DNA of 64,000 nucleotides, taken from assembly GCF_019578655.1 (NCBI RefSeq), contig NC_063259.1, positions 15,156,489-15,220,488 on the forward strand, read 5' to 3'. The notes under the pieces are model-generated. The model made no database searches. It was not told the DNA's origin and saw only the letters and a list, made by a program, of their open reading frames with translations. The number at the start of each line of letters is the position of its first letter. The stretch's first letter is position 1. The DNA comes from Ricinus communis. Its lineage: Eukaryota > Streptophyta > Magnoliopsida > Malpighiales > Euphorbiaceae. A program made the position numbers and the translations under genes. Positions 40,530-52,943 of the stretch are shown here, piece by piece.

Positions 40530-41277
40530 TGTTGGGTTTTTTTTTCTTTCTTTATTTTTTTTTTGACCCATGAGGAAAGCCCAACCATTGAGCATATTAA
40601 AGTCTTATTTAGACTTTCTATTTTGGGAGCATATTATTATAAAAACGTCTAGGGCTAGGTTTTTTTTACAAAGACTTCATATATTAAAAGAAAAGAGAGA
40701 GGTGAAGAGAGGAGAATACACAGCAGCAGAAAAGTTTCGTTTCCCGTAGATTGAACCGTTGGATCGTCGTGATTTTTGGACAGCAGCTACACAGCATCTG
40801 GGCCAATATTTTGGACGGTGGAGATCGGTTTTTGAGGTCCGGAGGTCGGGTTTCGTTGGTCTGGACAGTAGCTAATTTTCTAGTGATATATTTCTTATCT
40901 TGACTCTATTTTGATTCCATACACCTTGATGTGCTTACTTCCAAGGATATGATGATTTTGTATGCCTCTAGTATTATCTAGAGAAGACTTTGTATTGCTC
41001 CTTTGATGATGATAGTGGATTTAAGCGGCCAAAATGGTCCCGTGGTTTTTCCCTAGTTTATAGGTTTTCCACGCTAAAATTTCGGTGTCTTTGTGTTGTT
41101 GTGTGCTTACTGTTTTAGCTCAATATCTTGGTGCATAGCAGTGATATTGTGTGTGTTCTAATTGTATTAAGAACATCCTATTTGTTTGCATCCTCGGGGT
41201 TCATTCAAGTTGGGAAAGTTTAGACAAACAGAGATTAATTCGCATTTATTTGTTTACCGTTTGTATTTTTCCCATCA
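40530..41277 (+). repeat. Left LTR of the copia element
   Basis: 748 bp, TG...CA. Contains a possible TATA-like motif (ATTATTATAAAAACG near 40631) and a T-rich R/U5. Differs from the right LTR by five base substitutions, all transitions, and three short indels (the T-run near 40554, one C near 41241, and about 4 bp near the 3' end). Confidence 0.95.
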
Positions 41278-41325
41278 AATTGGTATCGAGCCCTGGTTCT
41301 TCTATATTGGGTTAAACTTGTTTGA

Positions 41326-42250
41326 ATGATGGAAGCTAACACAAGTAGGATGATTAATTTGAATGGTTCTAATTATCATATTTGGAAAGGCAAGATGGAA
41401 GACCTACTTTATGTGAAGGATTATTATTTGCATGTTTAATCTTGATAAACCTGAGAGTAAAACAGATGCGAGTGGAATATTTTGCATAGACAGGGTTTGT
41501 GGGTATATTCGTCAATGGGTTGATGATAATGTTTTGAACCATATCAGTGAGAGACTCATGCTCGCACTTTGTGGAACAAGCTTGAACAGTTGTATGCTAG
41601 AAAGACCGGAAACAATAAATTGTTCTTAATAAAACAGGATGATGAGCTTGAAATACCATGATGGAACTCCACATCGCGATCATTTGAATTCTTTTCGGGG
41701 AATCATAAATCAACTTGCAGGAATGGGTATCAAGTTTGAAGATGAGATACAAGGCTTGTGGCTCCTGGGCACTTTACCGGACTCATGGAAAACTTTTAGG
41801 ACATCATTGTCCAACTCTGCAGCAGATGGTATTATCACCATGGAATTAGCTAAAGGCAGTGTTTTAAATGAAGAGATGAGAAGAAAGTCACAAGGTTCCT
41901 CTTCACATTCTGATGTCTTAGTTACAGAAAGCAGGGGGAGAAGTCAGAGTAGAGGTCCAGGTAACAAAGGGAAGCATCAAAGTAAATCCAAAGGAAAGTT
42001 TGCTGATTTTGAATGCTATCATTGTGGTAGAAAAGGGCACACAATACGGTTCTGCAGGCAATTGAAAAAGGAGAAGAAGAAGAGCGATTACAGCAATCAA
42101 AAGAACCATAAGAAAGATGAGGGTAGTAATGGCAATGCTGAAGTTAACATTACTACCGATGAGTTCCTTATTTGTTCCGATCTTGATATGATCAATATTG
42201 CACATGATGATTCGAAATTTGGGTTGTTGATAGTGGTGCTACATGTCATG
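41326..42250 (+). pseudogene. copia gag (capsid and zinc knuckle), frameshifted
   Basis: The frame begins near ATGATGGAAGCTAACACAAG with the N-terminal motif [19 protein letters not shown]. Within about 40 codons a reading-frame break at the DYYLHV segment moves it to the next frame (NLDKPESKTDA). A further break occurs around 41560-41640. The longest piece, 41639-42253 (204 codons), has the capsid region (LNSFRGIINQLAGMGIKFED) and a CX2CX4HX4C zinc knuckle (CYHCGRKGHTIRFC, about 42016-42057) with basic flanks that would bind RNA. Gag of this family forms the cytoplasmic virus-like particle. The protease that should follow in the same frame is shifted. Confidence 0.9.
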
Positions 42251-45200
42251 TAACATCACAGAGGGATTTTATTCATCTTATACTCCAGGTAACTTTGGTA
42301 ATGTTAGGATGGGTAATAATGGACTATCAAAGATTGCAGGCATCGGAGATATTTGTTTGAAGTTTGACACTTTGGGATAGAGTTGGTTTTACATAATGTA
42401 AAACATGTTCCGAGATATGAGACTTAATTTGATCTCCATGGGCCTACTTGATGACGATGGTTACAAAGTAACAACTTTGGTAATGGAATATGGAAACTCA
42501 CTTGTGGTTCTTTGATCGTGGCTAGAGGTAAAAGATGCTCAAAGTTGTACATGACACATCCGAAGATCTTCAAGGGATAGGGTCAATGCTTTGTAGTGAA
42601 TCGACATGACTGATTTATGGCATAAGAGACTTGGTCACATGAGTGAAAAGGGATGTCTCTTTTGTTGAAGAGAAATGTGTTACTAGGGTGTGCATGATAT
42701 TCATCTAAAGAAGTGTTCTCAACTGTTTGGGGTAAGCGAGCAGGGTTTCCTTTAAGAGCCATCCTCCTTCCGAGGAAGGAGAGTATACTTGATCCGGTGC
42801 ACTCGATGTTTGTGGTCCTATGAAGACTAGGACACTTGGTGGTTGCTCCTACTTTGTCACATTCATTGATGATCACTCCGGGAAAGGTATGGGTTTATAC
42901 CTTGAAATCTAAAGATCAAGTATTTGAAGTGTTTAAGCAGTTTCATGCCCTCGGTTGAGAGCGAATTTGGAAAGAAGCTTAAGTGTATTCGGACAGGATA
43001 ATGGAAGTGAATACATTGGCCCATTTGATGCTTATTGTAGAGATCATGGTATTCGACATCAAAAGAGTCCTCCCAAGACACCACAGTTGAACGGATTAGC
43101 AGAGCGGATGAACAGAACTTTGATGGAGCGTGTCAGATGTTTGTTGTCACATGCAGGGCTGCCAAGTTCATTATGGGGAGAAGCTTTGAATACAGCGGTA
43201 CATGTTATTAATCTAACTCCTTGTGTTCCTTTGTCTTTTGATGTACCTGACAGGGTTTGGAGTGGCAAAGATGTTTCTTACGGTCACTTAAGGGTCTTTG
43301 GATGCAAAGCTTTTGTGCACATTCCTAAAGATGAAAGATCAAAGCTTGATGTGAAGTCAAAACCATGTATTTTCTTGGGTTATGGCCAAGATGAGTTTGG
43401 TTACAGATTATATGATCCTGTCCACAAGAAATTATTCGAAGCCGAGATGTTGTGTTTGTTGAAGACCAGACCTTGAAAGATGTTGAGAAGAAAGAGACAG
43501 TTCCTCAACATAATGATGATATTACTGATTTGGATCCAGTGCCTCCTCAGCATGTAGAACCACCTCTTGACGATGATGTTCAGAATGATGAACAACATGA
43601 TCGATGATATTGATGCTCCGAGCCGGAGGTGGATGAAGAATTTCATTCAGAGATACCGGTACGGACGTGCCACCATTTGTCCCACTTAGGCGGTCTACAA
43701 GAGATCGTCATCCTTCCACTCATTTTTCAGCCTAATGAGTATGTCTTACTCAACGATGGGGGAGAGCACGAGTGTTATGCAGAGGCCATGGAAGATGAGC
43801 ACAAAAGGGAGTGGGTTGAAGCCATGCAAGATGAGATGAATTCCTTACATGAGAATAATACTTTTGAGTTGGTGAAGTTGCCTAAAGGCAAGAGAGCTTT
43901 GAAGAACAAGTGGGTCTACAAAGTGAAGACTGAAGAGCACACCGCACAACCTAGGTACAAGGCTAGATTGGTGGTCAAAGGGTTCAGTCAGAGAAAGGGT
44001 ATTGACTTTGATGAGATTTTCTCTCCGGTCGTGAAGATGGGATCTATTCGTGTTGTTCTTGGTTTAGCAGCCAGCCTTGATCTTGAGGTTGAACAGATGG
44101 ATGTCAAAACAGCTTTTCTTCATGGTGACTTGGATAAAGAAATCTACATGGAGCAACCTGAAGGTTTTCAGGTTAAGGGAAAAGAAGGCTATGTGTGTAG
44201 ACTTCAAAAGAGTCTTTATGGGTTGAAGCAAGCACCAAGAGCCAAAGGTACAAGAAGTTTGAGTCAGTTATGGGGGAGCAAAATTACCGAAAGACTACTT
44301 TAGACCATTGTGTTTTCTTCCAGAGGTTTGGTGATGATGATTTCATCATTTTATTGTTATATGTTGATGACATGTTAATTGTTGGCAAGAATGCAGAAAG
44401 AATTACTCAGCTGAAGATACAATTGAGCAAGTCTTTTGCTATGAAAGACTTGGGGCCAGCAAAACATATTCTTGGCATTCGGATCACTCGAGATAGAGCT
44501 TTGAAGAAGCTACACATGTCACAGGAGCAATACATCGAGAAGGTGCTTCGCAGATTCAACATGGATAAAGCTAAAGAGGTTAGTTCTCCTCTTACTACTA
44601 ACTTCAGGTTGACAGATAAAGATTGTCCATCTTCTGAGAAGAAGATTGAAGAGATGGATAGAGTCCCTTATGCCTCAACTGTAGGGAGCTTGATGTATGC
44701 TATGGTGTGTACACGACCTGATATTGCTCATGCAGTAGGTGTTGTTAGTCGTTTTCTCAAATCCGGTGTAAGAAGCATTGGGAAGCAGTGAAGTGAATTC
44801 TCAGATATCTACGTGGTACTTCCAAATTAGGTATAACATTTGGAAATGGAAAGCCGATACTTGTTGGTTATACTGATTCTGATATGGCAGGAAATAAGGA
44901 CAACATGAAATCCACTTCTGGATATTTGATGACTTTTGCAGGGGGAGCTGTGTCATGGCAATCGAGACTGCAAAAGTGTGTGATTTTATCCACCACCGAG
45001 GCTGAGTATGTGGCTGCAACAGAAGCGTGTAAGGAGCTATTATGGCTCAAAAGATTTATGCAAGAGATTGGCTTTGTGCAACAGCGCTACGTGGTTCTTT
45101 GTGATAATCAAAGTACTATTCACCTTGCTAAAAATTCTATGTTTCACAAACGAACCAAGCATATTGATGTGAGGTATCATTGGATTAGAGATGCACTTGA

Positions 45201-45330
45201 AGATAAACTATTTGAACTTGATAAAGTTCATACTGATGATAATGGTGCCGATATGTTGACAAAGGTTCTAGCAAGGGAAAAGTTGAAGGTATGTTGCTCC
45301 ATCGCCGGTATGGCGAACTCTTCCTCATAA
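42210..45330 (+). pseudogene. copia pol (protease, integrase, reverse transcriptase, RNase H), broken into several frames
   Basis: Protease: VVDSGATCHV (about 42219-42250), with the DSGA active-site motif, one base out of frame with gag. Integrase: the zinc-binding WHKRLGHMS near 42620, then the core; NGSEY and HGIRHQKSPPKTPQLNGLAE at 42955-43476 belong to the catalytic domain, and frame breaks precede it. Reverse transcriptase: 43629-44303 (WVEAMQDEMNSLHENNTFEL to KSLYGLKQAPR), a break, then 44270-44791 with the catalytic YVDD (about 44359-44370). RNase H: 44884-45330, with STTEAEYVAATEACKELLWL, DNQSTIHLAKN and RTKHIDVRYHWIRD. A stop lies between reverse transcriptase and RNase H. At least five interruptions make it non-coding as it stands. 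Confidence 0.9.
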
Positions 45331-45348
45331 GTCAAAAAGGGGGAGATT

Positions 45349-46099
45349 TGTTGGGTTTTTTTTTCTTTCTTTGTTTTTTTTGACCCATGAGGAAAGCCCA
45401 ACCATTGAGCATATTAAAGTCTTATTTAGACTTTCTATTTTGGGAGCATATTATTATAAAAACGTCTAGGGCTAGGTTTTTTTTACAAAGACTTCATATA
45501 TTAAAAGAAAAGAGAGAGGTGAAGAGAGGAGAATACACAGCAGCAGAAAAGTTCCGTTTCCCGTAGATTGAACCGTTGGATCGTCGTGATTTTTGGACAG
45601 CAGCTACACAGCATCTGGGCCAATATTTTGGATGGTGGAGATCGGTTTTTGAGGTCCGGAGGTCGGGTTTCGTTGGTCTGGACAGTAGCTAATTTTCTAG
45701 TGATATATTTCTTATCTTGGCTCTATTTTGATTCCATACACCTTGATGTGCTTACTTCCAAGGATATGATGATTTTGTATGCCTCTAGTATTATCTAGAG
45801 AAGACTTTGTATTGCTCCTTTGATGATGATAGTGGATTTAAGCGGCCAAAATGGTCCCGTGGTTTTTCCCTAGTTTATAGGTTTTCCACGCTAAAATTTC
45901 GGTGTCTTTGTGTTGTTGTGTGCTTACTGTTTTAGCTCAATATCTTGGTGCATAGCAGTGATATTGTGTGTGTTCTAATTGCATTAAGAACATCCTATTT
46001 GTTTGCATCCTCGGGGTTCATTCAAGTTGGGAAAGTTTAGACAAACAGAGATTAATTCCGCATTTATTTGTTTACCGTTTGTGGCTGTTTTTCCCATCA
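45349..46099 (+). repeat. Right LTR of the copia element
   Basis: 751 bp, TG...CA, about 99.3 percent identical to the left LTR at aligned bases by eye count (five substitutions in about 745). The open frame at 45568-45798 is LTR sequence and not a gene. Confidence 0.95.
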
Positions 46100-46104
46100 A
46101 AATC

Positions 46105-47440
46105 CATGATAATAATATAATTAATATATACTATTTTTAGAATTAAAATGAAAATAACTTATTAGATATATTAATATACTTATATAAATTAGTTTAAAAA
46201 AAAAATCAATATACAAATTATACAACATCAATCATTATGCGTATACATCAAGACACATTAAAATTATCATGTTTATATATCAAAATCATTGATACATTAT
46301 TAAAAAAAAAATTAAAAAAATTCAGTTTATACATAGATGTAGATATTAATTAACATGTATATAAATTAACATTAAAAATACGATTAGTATATGATATTGT
46401 TTAGGATTATAATCATAAATATGCTATTTATATTGCGCTAAACTTTTTCTTTTTCCTGCCTATTTACCCCATTATAGATGGATAGCCCATTTGATGGGTA
46501 TTAAAAAAAGGAAAATTCAGTTCTATTTTTTATAGTCAATGATTAAATTATGCAATCTTGAAGCCTTTACTTTTTCCATTAGTCCTATGTTTGAAAAGAG
46601 AAAAATTTAATAATATATTGAACACCTTTTTATTGTTTTATTTAAAGCCAATGTCTTCACATTTGAGTTACAAGTTTCTTGATAGTCTATTCACCATTAT
46701 TGATTATGTGGTTAGATATTTTTACACTTAAAATCAGTGTTTTTTGACTTTTTATTTTCTTGAAATACCCACATCCTATTACAAAATCTTTATGATATGA
46801 TCTTAATATAATATGATTTTACAATGATAAAATCATATATTAACATTTAACTTATAAGTAAGTATAATGAAATCTTGAAACAAAATTAACATGCAATTTT
46901 AATATTATTTGGGTAGAAAGATTCTAGAACAAACTCAGTACATTTAGAGTAATTCAGTAGATAATTTGATTGTTTGTCACAATAAGCCAGTGTTATATTA
47001 ATATCTCATCGCAAAACAAATAATAATATGAATTGATAAGAAATCTAAATTTAAGAAAAATATGCAATCATATATTTAAAATATTTTTTTTAAAACATTT
47101 AAGTGTAAAAATATCTAACCTAAAATATCTTTTTTCTTTTGAAAATTTTCCTACTTTTATTATAAAATTCATAAATTAAACCACTTGTTCAGCTAATTCA
47201 CAATACATATAACAATTCTAACTATATATATAAAGCAAGCCGTATATTTCATAAAACTCTACTTGCCATATATTATGAAGCTATGCTGCATACTTCTCCA
47301 ATAAGAAAATAACATGGGACTATACCAAGCTCATATAAGAATTAAATAAGAACCAATAATAAGTACGTACATGAGATTTCATTGTGATACTAATGAAAGA
47401 GTATTACTAGCCCTAGGTCCTTTGGAGGCTAGGGTTTTAT
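46105..47440. other. AT-rich flank, no gene seen
   Basis: Continuation of the AT-rich DNA that received the copia element. No family signal, repeats or structured motifs found. Confidence 0.5.
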
Positions 47441-48667
47441 ATGATTTTTTAAGTCTTCTAAGATATGGTTCTAACAGAAGAGAAAGCAGAGGAATTAAAC
47501 CTTGAGCCAAATACTCAAAATGTAGATAAGATTAAGATTTATATGAGTCTTGTAAAAAAATTGATGCGTCAAAAATAATTAATAATGAGCCGGTCGAGAG
47601 GACATTTAATAGTATATGGAAATTGCATAGTGGGTTCAAGAAAAATAATGGGGATGGAATAACTTTCCATTCAAATTTTTTTATCATAAGGACAAGGAGA
47701 AGGTTAATACTCATGAACTTTTGACAATCATCATATGTTGATTCATGATATTAGATGAAATTTTTTTTGTAATGAAGTTATGTTTGATAAAATTCAATTA
47801 TGGGTAAGAATTTATAATCTTCCATGGAAAAAGATGAATGCGGTGACAAGAAGGAGAATTGATTCAAAGGTTGGATAGGTTACTAAGATTTATGAAGAGA
47901 GACATCGTGGATAGTTGAAGAATTTTAGAAATATGGTTGATACAGATGTTATGCTTTTACATAAAGTCTTTGAGAGCGATTGGCTGAAACAGATTGAATT
48001 TGAGTATGAGAGGATGGAGGCGTTTTGTTATACATGTAGAGGTATTAGGCATATAGATGTTAAATGTAATACTACTATAGATGGTGATAAGACGCTTGTC
48101 TAAAAAATATATAGATTAGCTTCAGGCATCACCATTGAAGATCATAAGAAAAGTTAAACCAAAAAAGTAAGAAAGGGATGGCCAACTAATTAATGACTTG
48201 ACTAGAAAAATTGAGTTTTAATAATAATTATGAAAATGGCCAAAATAAAGGAAGAACAATGGAGAGGGAGTCAAAGGTAGGCAAGACTAAGGACAGTGAG
48301 GATACTAAGATTGTTTCACAATGTGCATTAGTGGTTGGTCTTACAAAGTTGCATAGAATTGTTCACGTGGAGGATTTCGTAGGAGATGAGATAAGGATAT
48401 TGTTATTTTAATGGGCTCAAGAGGAGTAAATGAGGAAGGCACAATGGATGAAGAGAGGGATGGTAAAGGTGTCGAGGAGATGGCTATAAAGGAAGGAAAT
48501 TTTAATAAGAATAGAGTTAGTTCGAGAATAATAGAAGATAAAAAGAGTAAGACTGCTAATGGCAGGAGATATAGGTGTGAATGTCAAATTGACTAAAAGT
48601 AGATCTAGTTCTGCTCGGAAAAAGGAAAGAAAGAGGATAGAGGAGGTGGGTGATAATATAGATGTGA

Positions 48668-49529
48668 TGATAATTTGGCCTAAAGAAGTGGTGCCACGAA
48701 GGTAACGAGTAGATATCGGGTCAAGAGCAAGATGCCTGGACAAGGAGTGTCTTCTAGCATACTTTTAGGATGGTAGCACTTTGTAATAGGGGATGAATGA
48801 ATTGATCTCTTATCTAAATGGGGCATGGAATACTTGATAATATATATGTAAAGAGTTAGAACCAATCATATGATATGCCTTTTGGTAGTTTTGGCTTAGA
48901 AATTAAAGGAACTCTAAAGTTAAATACTTTAGGTTTTAAAAAATTTGAGGATGGGTGACCTCCTAGGTAATTTTTGAAACCACAAAGAGGACAAAACCTT
49001 AAGGTCAATGGAGATCAAAGCATACAATTCTTCCATGATCTATTTTTCAAATCATTATAAATGGTATCAAAGTAAAACCCCTTTAGTAGATGTATGGTTC
49101 GTGGATGAACCAAGTAAAAGGTAGTGGGCATGTAACAGCTTAGCCTAGAGAAATAGTTATATAAGGGTAGAGAGTAAACTTCGGGGCAAGGGCAAGATGC
49201 TTGGAGAAGGATTATTTTCTAGCAGGATTCTCGAATAACAATACTCTAGAGTACTGAAATATATAAATGAATCAAATCTCATATCGAAATAGGATAGAGA
49301 ATGACTAAAGTATATATTATAAAAAGTTAGAACCAATTACATAAGGTACCTTTTGGTAATTTGGCTTAAGAGTTCAAAGAACTCTAAAGCTAAGCGTGTT
49401 GGGTTCGAGAAAATCTCAAGTTGAGTGAATTCTTGGATAATTCTCAAACCCATAAAGAGGACTAAATCGTGAATCCAAATATGCTAGAACAAATACTTCC
49501 TCATTTGATATGGTTCTGGCTCATTACTA
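48668..49529 (+). mobile_element. Cassandra-like TRIM retrotransposon with 5S rRNA-derived LTRs
   Basis: Two diverged direct repeats of about 390-400 bp (about 48668-49059 and 49131-49529) flank only about 71 bp. That internal part begins with a primer-binding site like the tRNA-Met complement (TGGTATCAAAG, 49062-49072), contains GGTTCGTGGATGAACCAAGT, and ends in a purine-rich AAAAGGTAGTGGGCA before the right LTR (TGTAACAGC). Both LTRs carry 5S rRNA-like sequence. The left has AACTCTAAAGTTAA, then 25 bases, then GGATGGGTGACCTCCTAGG, the same 39-base spacing as plant 5S rRNA. The right retains the box A-like AAGCTAAGCGTGTTGGG. There is no coding capacity. This is the defining architecture of Cassandra elements. 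Confidence 0.82.
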
Positions 49530-52409
49530 TAGTGGTGGATGAGAGTGTGAGAGAAGGAAAGGAAATAAGATTGCTTGTGTTAGTGATACTTTATTAGTCG
49601 ATTTGGAAGATGTTAAAGTCCATCATGAATAGTGAATATCTTATTTTGTAATATTCTAGGTTCAGAAAATCCCTAAACGGTTAATGTCTAAGAACTTCCC
49701 ATATTTTTTTTTCCAAATTAAGTGGGATAGAAACAAAATGAAATTTATTAGTTTGAGGTTGGATTTCAAAAATAATATTATTGCTGAATGTGAAGGAAGA
49801 AATTGTGATTTTATATTACTATGACATATAGAGTTTGAGGTTGTGCTAAGGTCACTCTCCAAGAATCATATTGATTTCGATGAGAGATAAATATGGCAGC
49901 TTTGTGATGTTATGATGATTTTGAGATTTAGAATGTTATTAATATGGTGGAACTAAGGCATCTTGGTTGGGCTAGTAATAAATATACTTGGTTTCATAGA
50001 GTCATAACAATATGCTTGGTTTCATGAAGTCATAACAATATAAGAATGAAGTATCAGTAAGACAAGATAGTGAGTAATTATTTGTGAGTAAAAATATTTC
50101 CAAGTTATGGTGTTTATATTATTGATAGGGAGAGTTCTAATTATGCACCACTATTATTAAGATAAAAGTACAGTGAGAAAGATATGATGAACGAGAGAGG
50201 AGAGTGAGGCATTTTGAATCAATATGGGTTAGTAGGAAAGAGATCATTGAGGTGGTTATAAGTTTCTAGCGTGATAGGGAGGAAAGTTGATGGTTCTTAA
50301 ATTTGTGATAATATCAAGAATTGCTTGTTTAGGTTGCATGTGTTAAACAAATATGTTTTAGGCATGTTTAGAACAGGATTATGAGAAAGTGAGAGGACCT
50401 TGAATTATTGCAACTAAATCCACCACATAATGATATTTTAAAGAAATGCAAGGCTTTAGAGCTAAAAATCAATAATTTGCTAATAGATGGGGTTATGGAG
50501 GCAATATACTAAATCTCATTGGCTCAAAGAAAATGAAAAAAATTTATCTTACTTTTATAAGAAAGCTACACAAAGAAGAGCTACTAATACCATTCATGAT
50601 TTAAAGGATGGTTTAGGTACTTGGAGAACAAGAGAGCAAAAGCGTGTAATAGTTGTTTTTGAATTATTTTCAGAGACTTTTAATTTTTCTCACTTTAACA
50701 AAGGCTTAGAGGATGTTTAAGCTGAGTTGATTATTGATGTGAAGAATAGCCTACTCCATCCCTTCTCCTCTGAGGATATAGTTTAAGACATTAACCAAAT
50801 GCACCACATAAAGCACCTAGTCCTAACAGTATGTCACCTTTTATTATAAAATATTGGCATATTGTGGGTAGTGATATTTCTGCTTTTGTGCTTATTATTA
50901 GTGTTCCCCCTTATTTCCAATTTGAATCATACTTGCTTATTCCTAAACTGAAGAATCTTGAGTCCATGAAAGATTTTAGACCTATTAGTCTCTGCATGTT
51001 TTATATAAGATTGTGTTTGATTCATACCAAAAAGTGAAGATAGTTCTTTCACAATTAACTCCGCCTTTTCAAAGTGCTTATATTTATGGGAGACTTATAA
51101 CTGATAAAATTCTTACTTTTGAGTGTACTAACTTATATGAAAAATCTTAGGAGAGCTAAACAAAGTTTTATTACCTTAAGAGTTGATATGAGGAGGGCAT
51201 ATAATAGAATGAAATGGATTTTTGCTAAAGAAAGCTTAATAAGATGGGTTTTCCTAGCTTTTGGATTTTTCTTATTGTGCAATATATTTCCTTAGTGTCT
51301 TCTATCATGATAAACGAGTTTTCTAAATGTTACTTTACTTCAAAAAGGAGCCTTCTCCAAGGAGGTCATTTATCGCCTTATTCGCCTTTTTTTGTAAAGG
51401 CTCTTTTTGGTCTTAATCTAAAGCATATAGGGAATGCCATATTGACTAGGTTGGGGTGGCAAAAGCAGCTCTAAAAGTTTGTCATTTATTTTTTTGTATT
51501 ACTTTATAGAAAAGCAAAAACTAAAAAGGGGGAGGAGGTTCACAAAATTTTAAAAAAATTTTGGGATAATTTATAAATTTTGATAAATCAACTATTTTAT
51601 TTAGCAAGAATATTGACAGGGAGAGCTGCAAAATAATTTATGATTTTAGGAGTTTGAGAAGTTGACAAATATGAGAAGTATTTAAAGCTCCCAACAATAT
51701 AAATATTTAAAAAGATTTTTAGTTTGCCATTCGATTGAATTTAAGAAAGGTCAAAAGGGTATAAAGAAATGTACTTATCTAGAGTAATATACAAGGTTCT
51801 TATAAATTGGTAGTTCAAGTTATGCCCACTTATATTATGAGTAATTTCTTTTGTCGACTTCTTTTTATAAAAGCCTTAAAATCGTATAGCTAATTTTCAT
51901 GGAATAATAATAAAAATAAAAATTATATGCATTAGATTAGTTATGATAATTTGTGTGTTTCGAAGGGTATAGGTGGTTTATATTTCCGCAATCTAAAAAT
52001 GTTTATCTCTATAAACAAGGGTGGGGGCTTATTAATGATGCTAACTCCCTTATTGTAAGAATGTGCAAAGCTACATATTATTCAAAATTTTAACTTCTTC
52101 TAAGCTAAAAGAGGATTCAACCCTAATCATACATAGATGAGTATTATGGAGGTTCATGAGCCTTTGAGTAAGAGGGTTAAATAGAGAGTAGGAAATGAGA
52201 AATAATCGAATTATGCTTCCTAGACCATCATATTCTAAGCGTATCCTTAGAAATAATGTTGTGAGTTAGTTTATATTAGAGGATGGTACGAGGTGGAGGA
52301 AAAAGTTTCTTTTTGATACTTTCAATAAGGAAGATGTTGATATTATTCTCAAATTTCTTAAGCAAAAGGTAATGGAAATGATATTAGGATATGGCACTAC
52401 TCTAGTAAA

Positions 52410-52943
52410 GATATTTTTTAGTTCACGCTACTTATTATTTAGCCATGATGAATAAAAATAATGGGACGTTAAGTCCTTTCTAAGGGTTGGGGTGACATGG
52501 ACACTAATTGGTCTTTGATTTAGAATCTTAACATAGCTATTAGGATAAAGCACTTCATATGGAAGATGGATAACGAAACAACAAAGGGTACTATAAGAAT
52601 ATTCACTTGTTATCCATCAAATATAATTTTTGGCCCGATCTTAGTCCTTGAATCATCCTCCATCTTCCTAATAAAGGATATTTTTTAGTTCACACTACTT
52701 ATTACTTAGCCATGACGAATAAAAGTAATGGGACATCAAGTCCTTTCTAAGGGCTGGTGGTGACGTGGACAATAATTGGTCTTTAATTTAGAATCCTAGC
52801 ATAGATTTTAGTATAAAGCACTTCATATGGAAGATGGATAATGAAACAACAAGAGGTACTATAATAATATTCACTTGTTGTCCATCAACTATGATTTTTG
52901 GCCTTATCTTAGTCCTTGAATCATCCTCCATCTTTCCACTAAA
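52410..52943 (+). repeat. 267-bp tandem duplication inside the LINE relic
   Basis: GATATTTTTTAGTTCAC begins at 52410 and again at 52677. The copies share CACTTCATATGGAAGATGGA, AATATTCACTTGTT and CTTAGTCCTTGAATCATCCT. They differ at a moderate number of positions, so the duplication is old but younger than the LINE insertion itself. Confidence 0.88.

Larger units (their letters stand above)
40530..46099 (+). mobile_element. Ty1/copia LTR retrotransposon, structurally complete, coding region broken
   Basis: The element is 5570 bp with LTRs at 40530-41277 (748 bp) and 45349-46099 (751 bp), both beginning TGTTGGG and ending CCCATCA. The flanking 5-bp sequences are identical (AAATC at 40525-40529 and 46100-46104). 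A primer-binding site like the initiator tRNA-Met complement (TGGTATCGAGCCC, from 41281) follows the left LTR. A polypurine tract (AAAAAGGGGGAGA, 45334-45346) precedes the right LTR. Domain order is gag, protease, integrase, reverse transcriptase, RNase H, which defines copia. Sequence style resembles the Tnt1/Tork lineage. Confidence 0.97.

Noticed and set aside
48668..49529. Degenerate 5S rRNA genes
   Set aside because: The 5S-like parts occur once in each of two long direct repeats with a tRNA-Met primer-binding site between them, which marks a TRIM and not an rRNA array.
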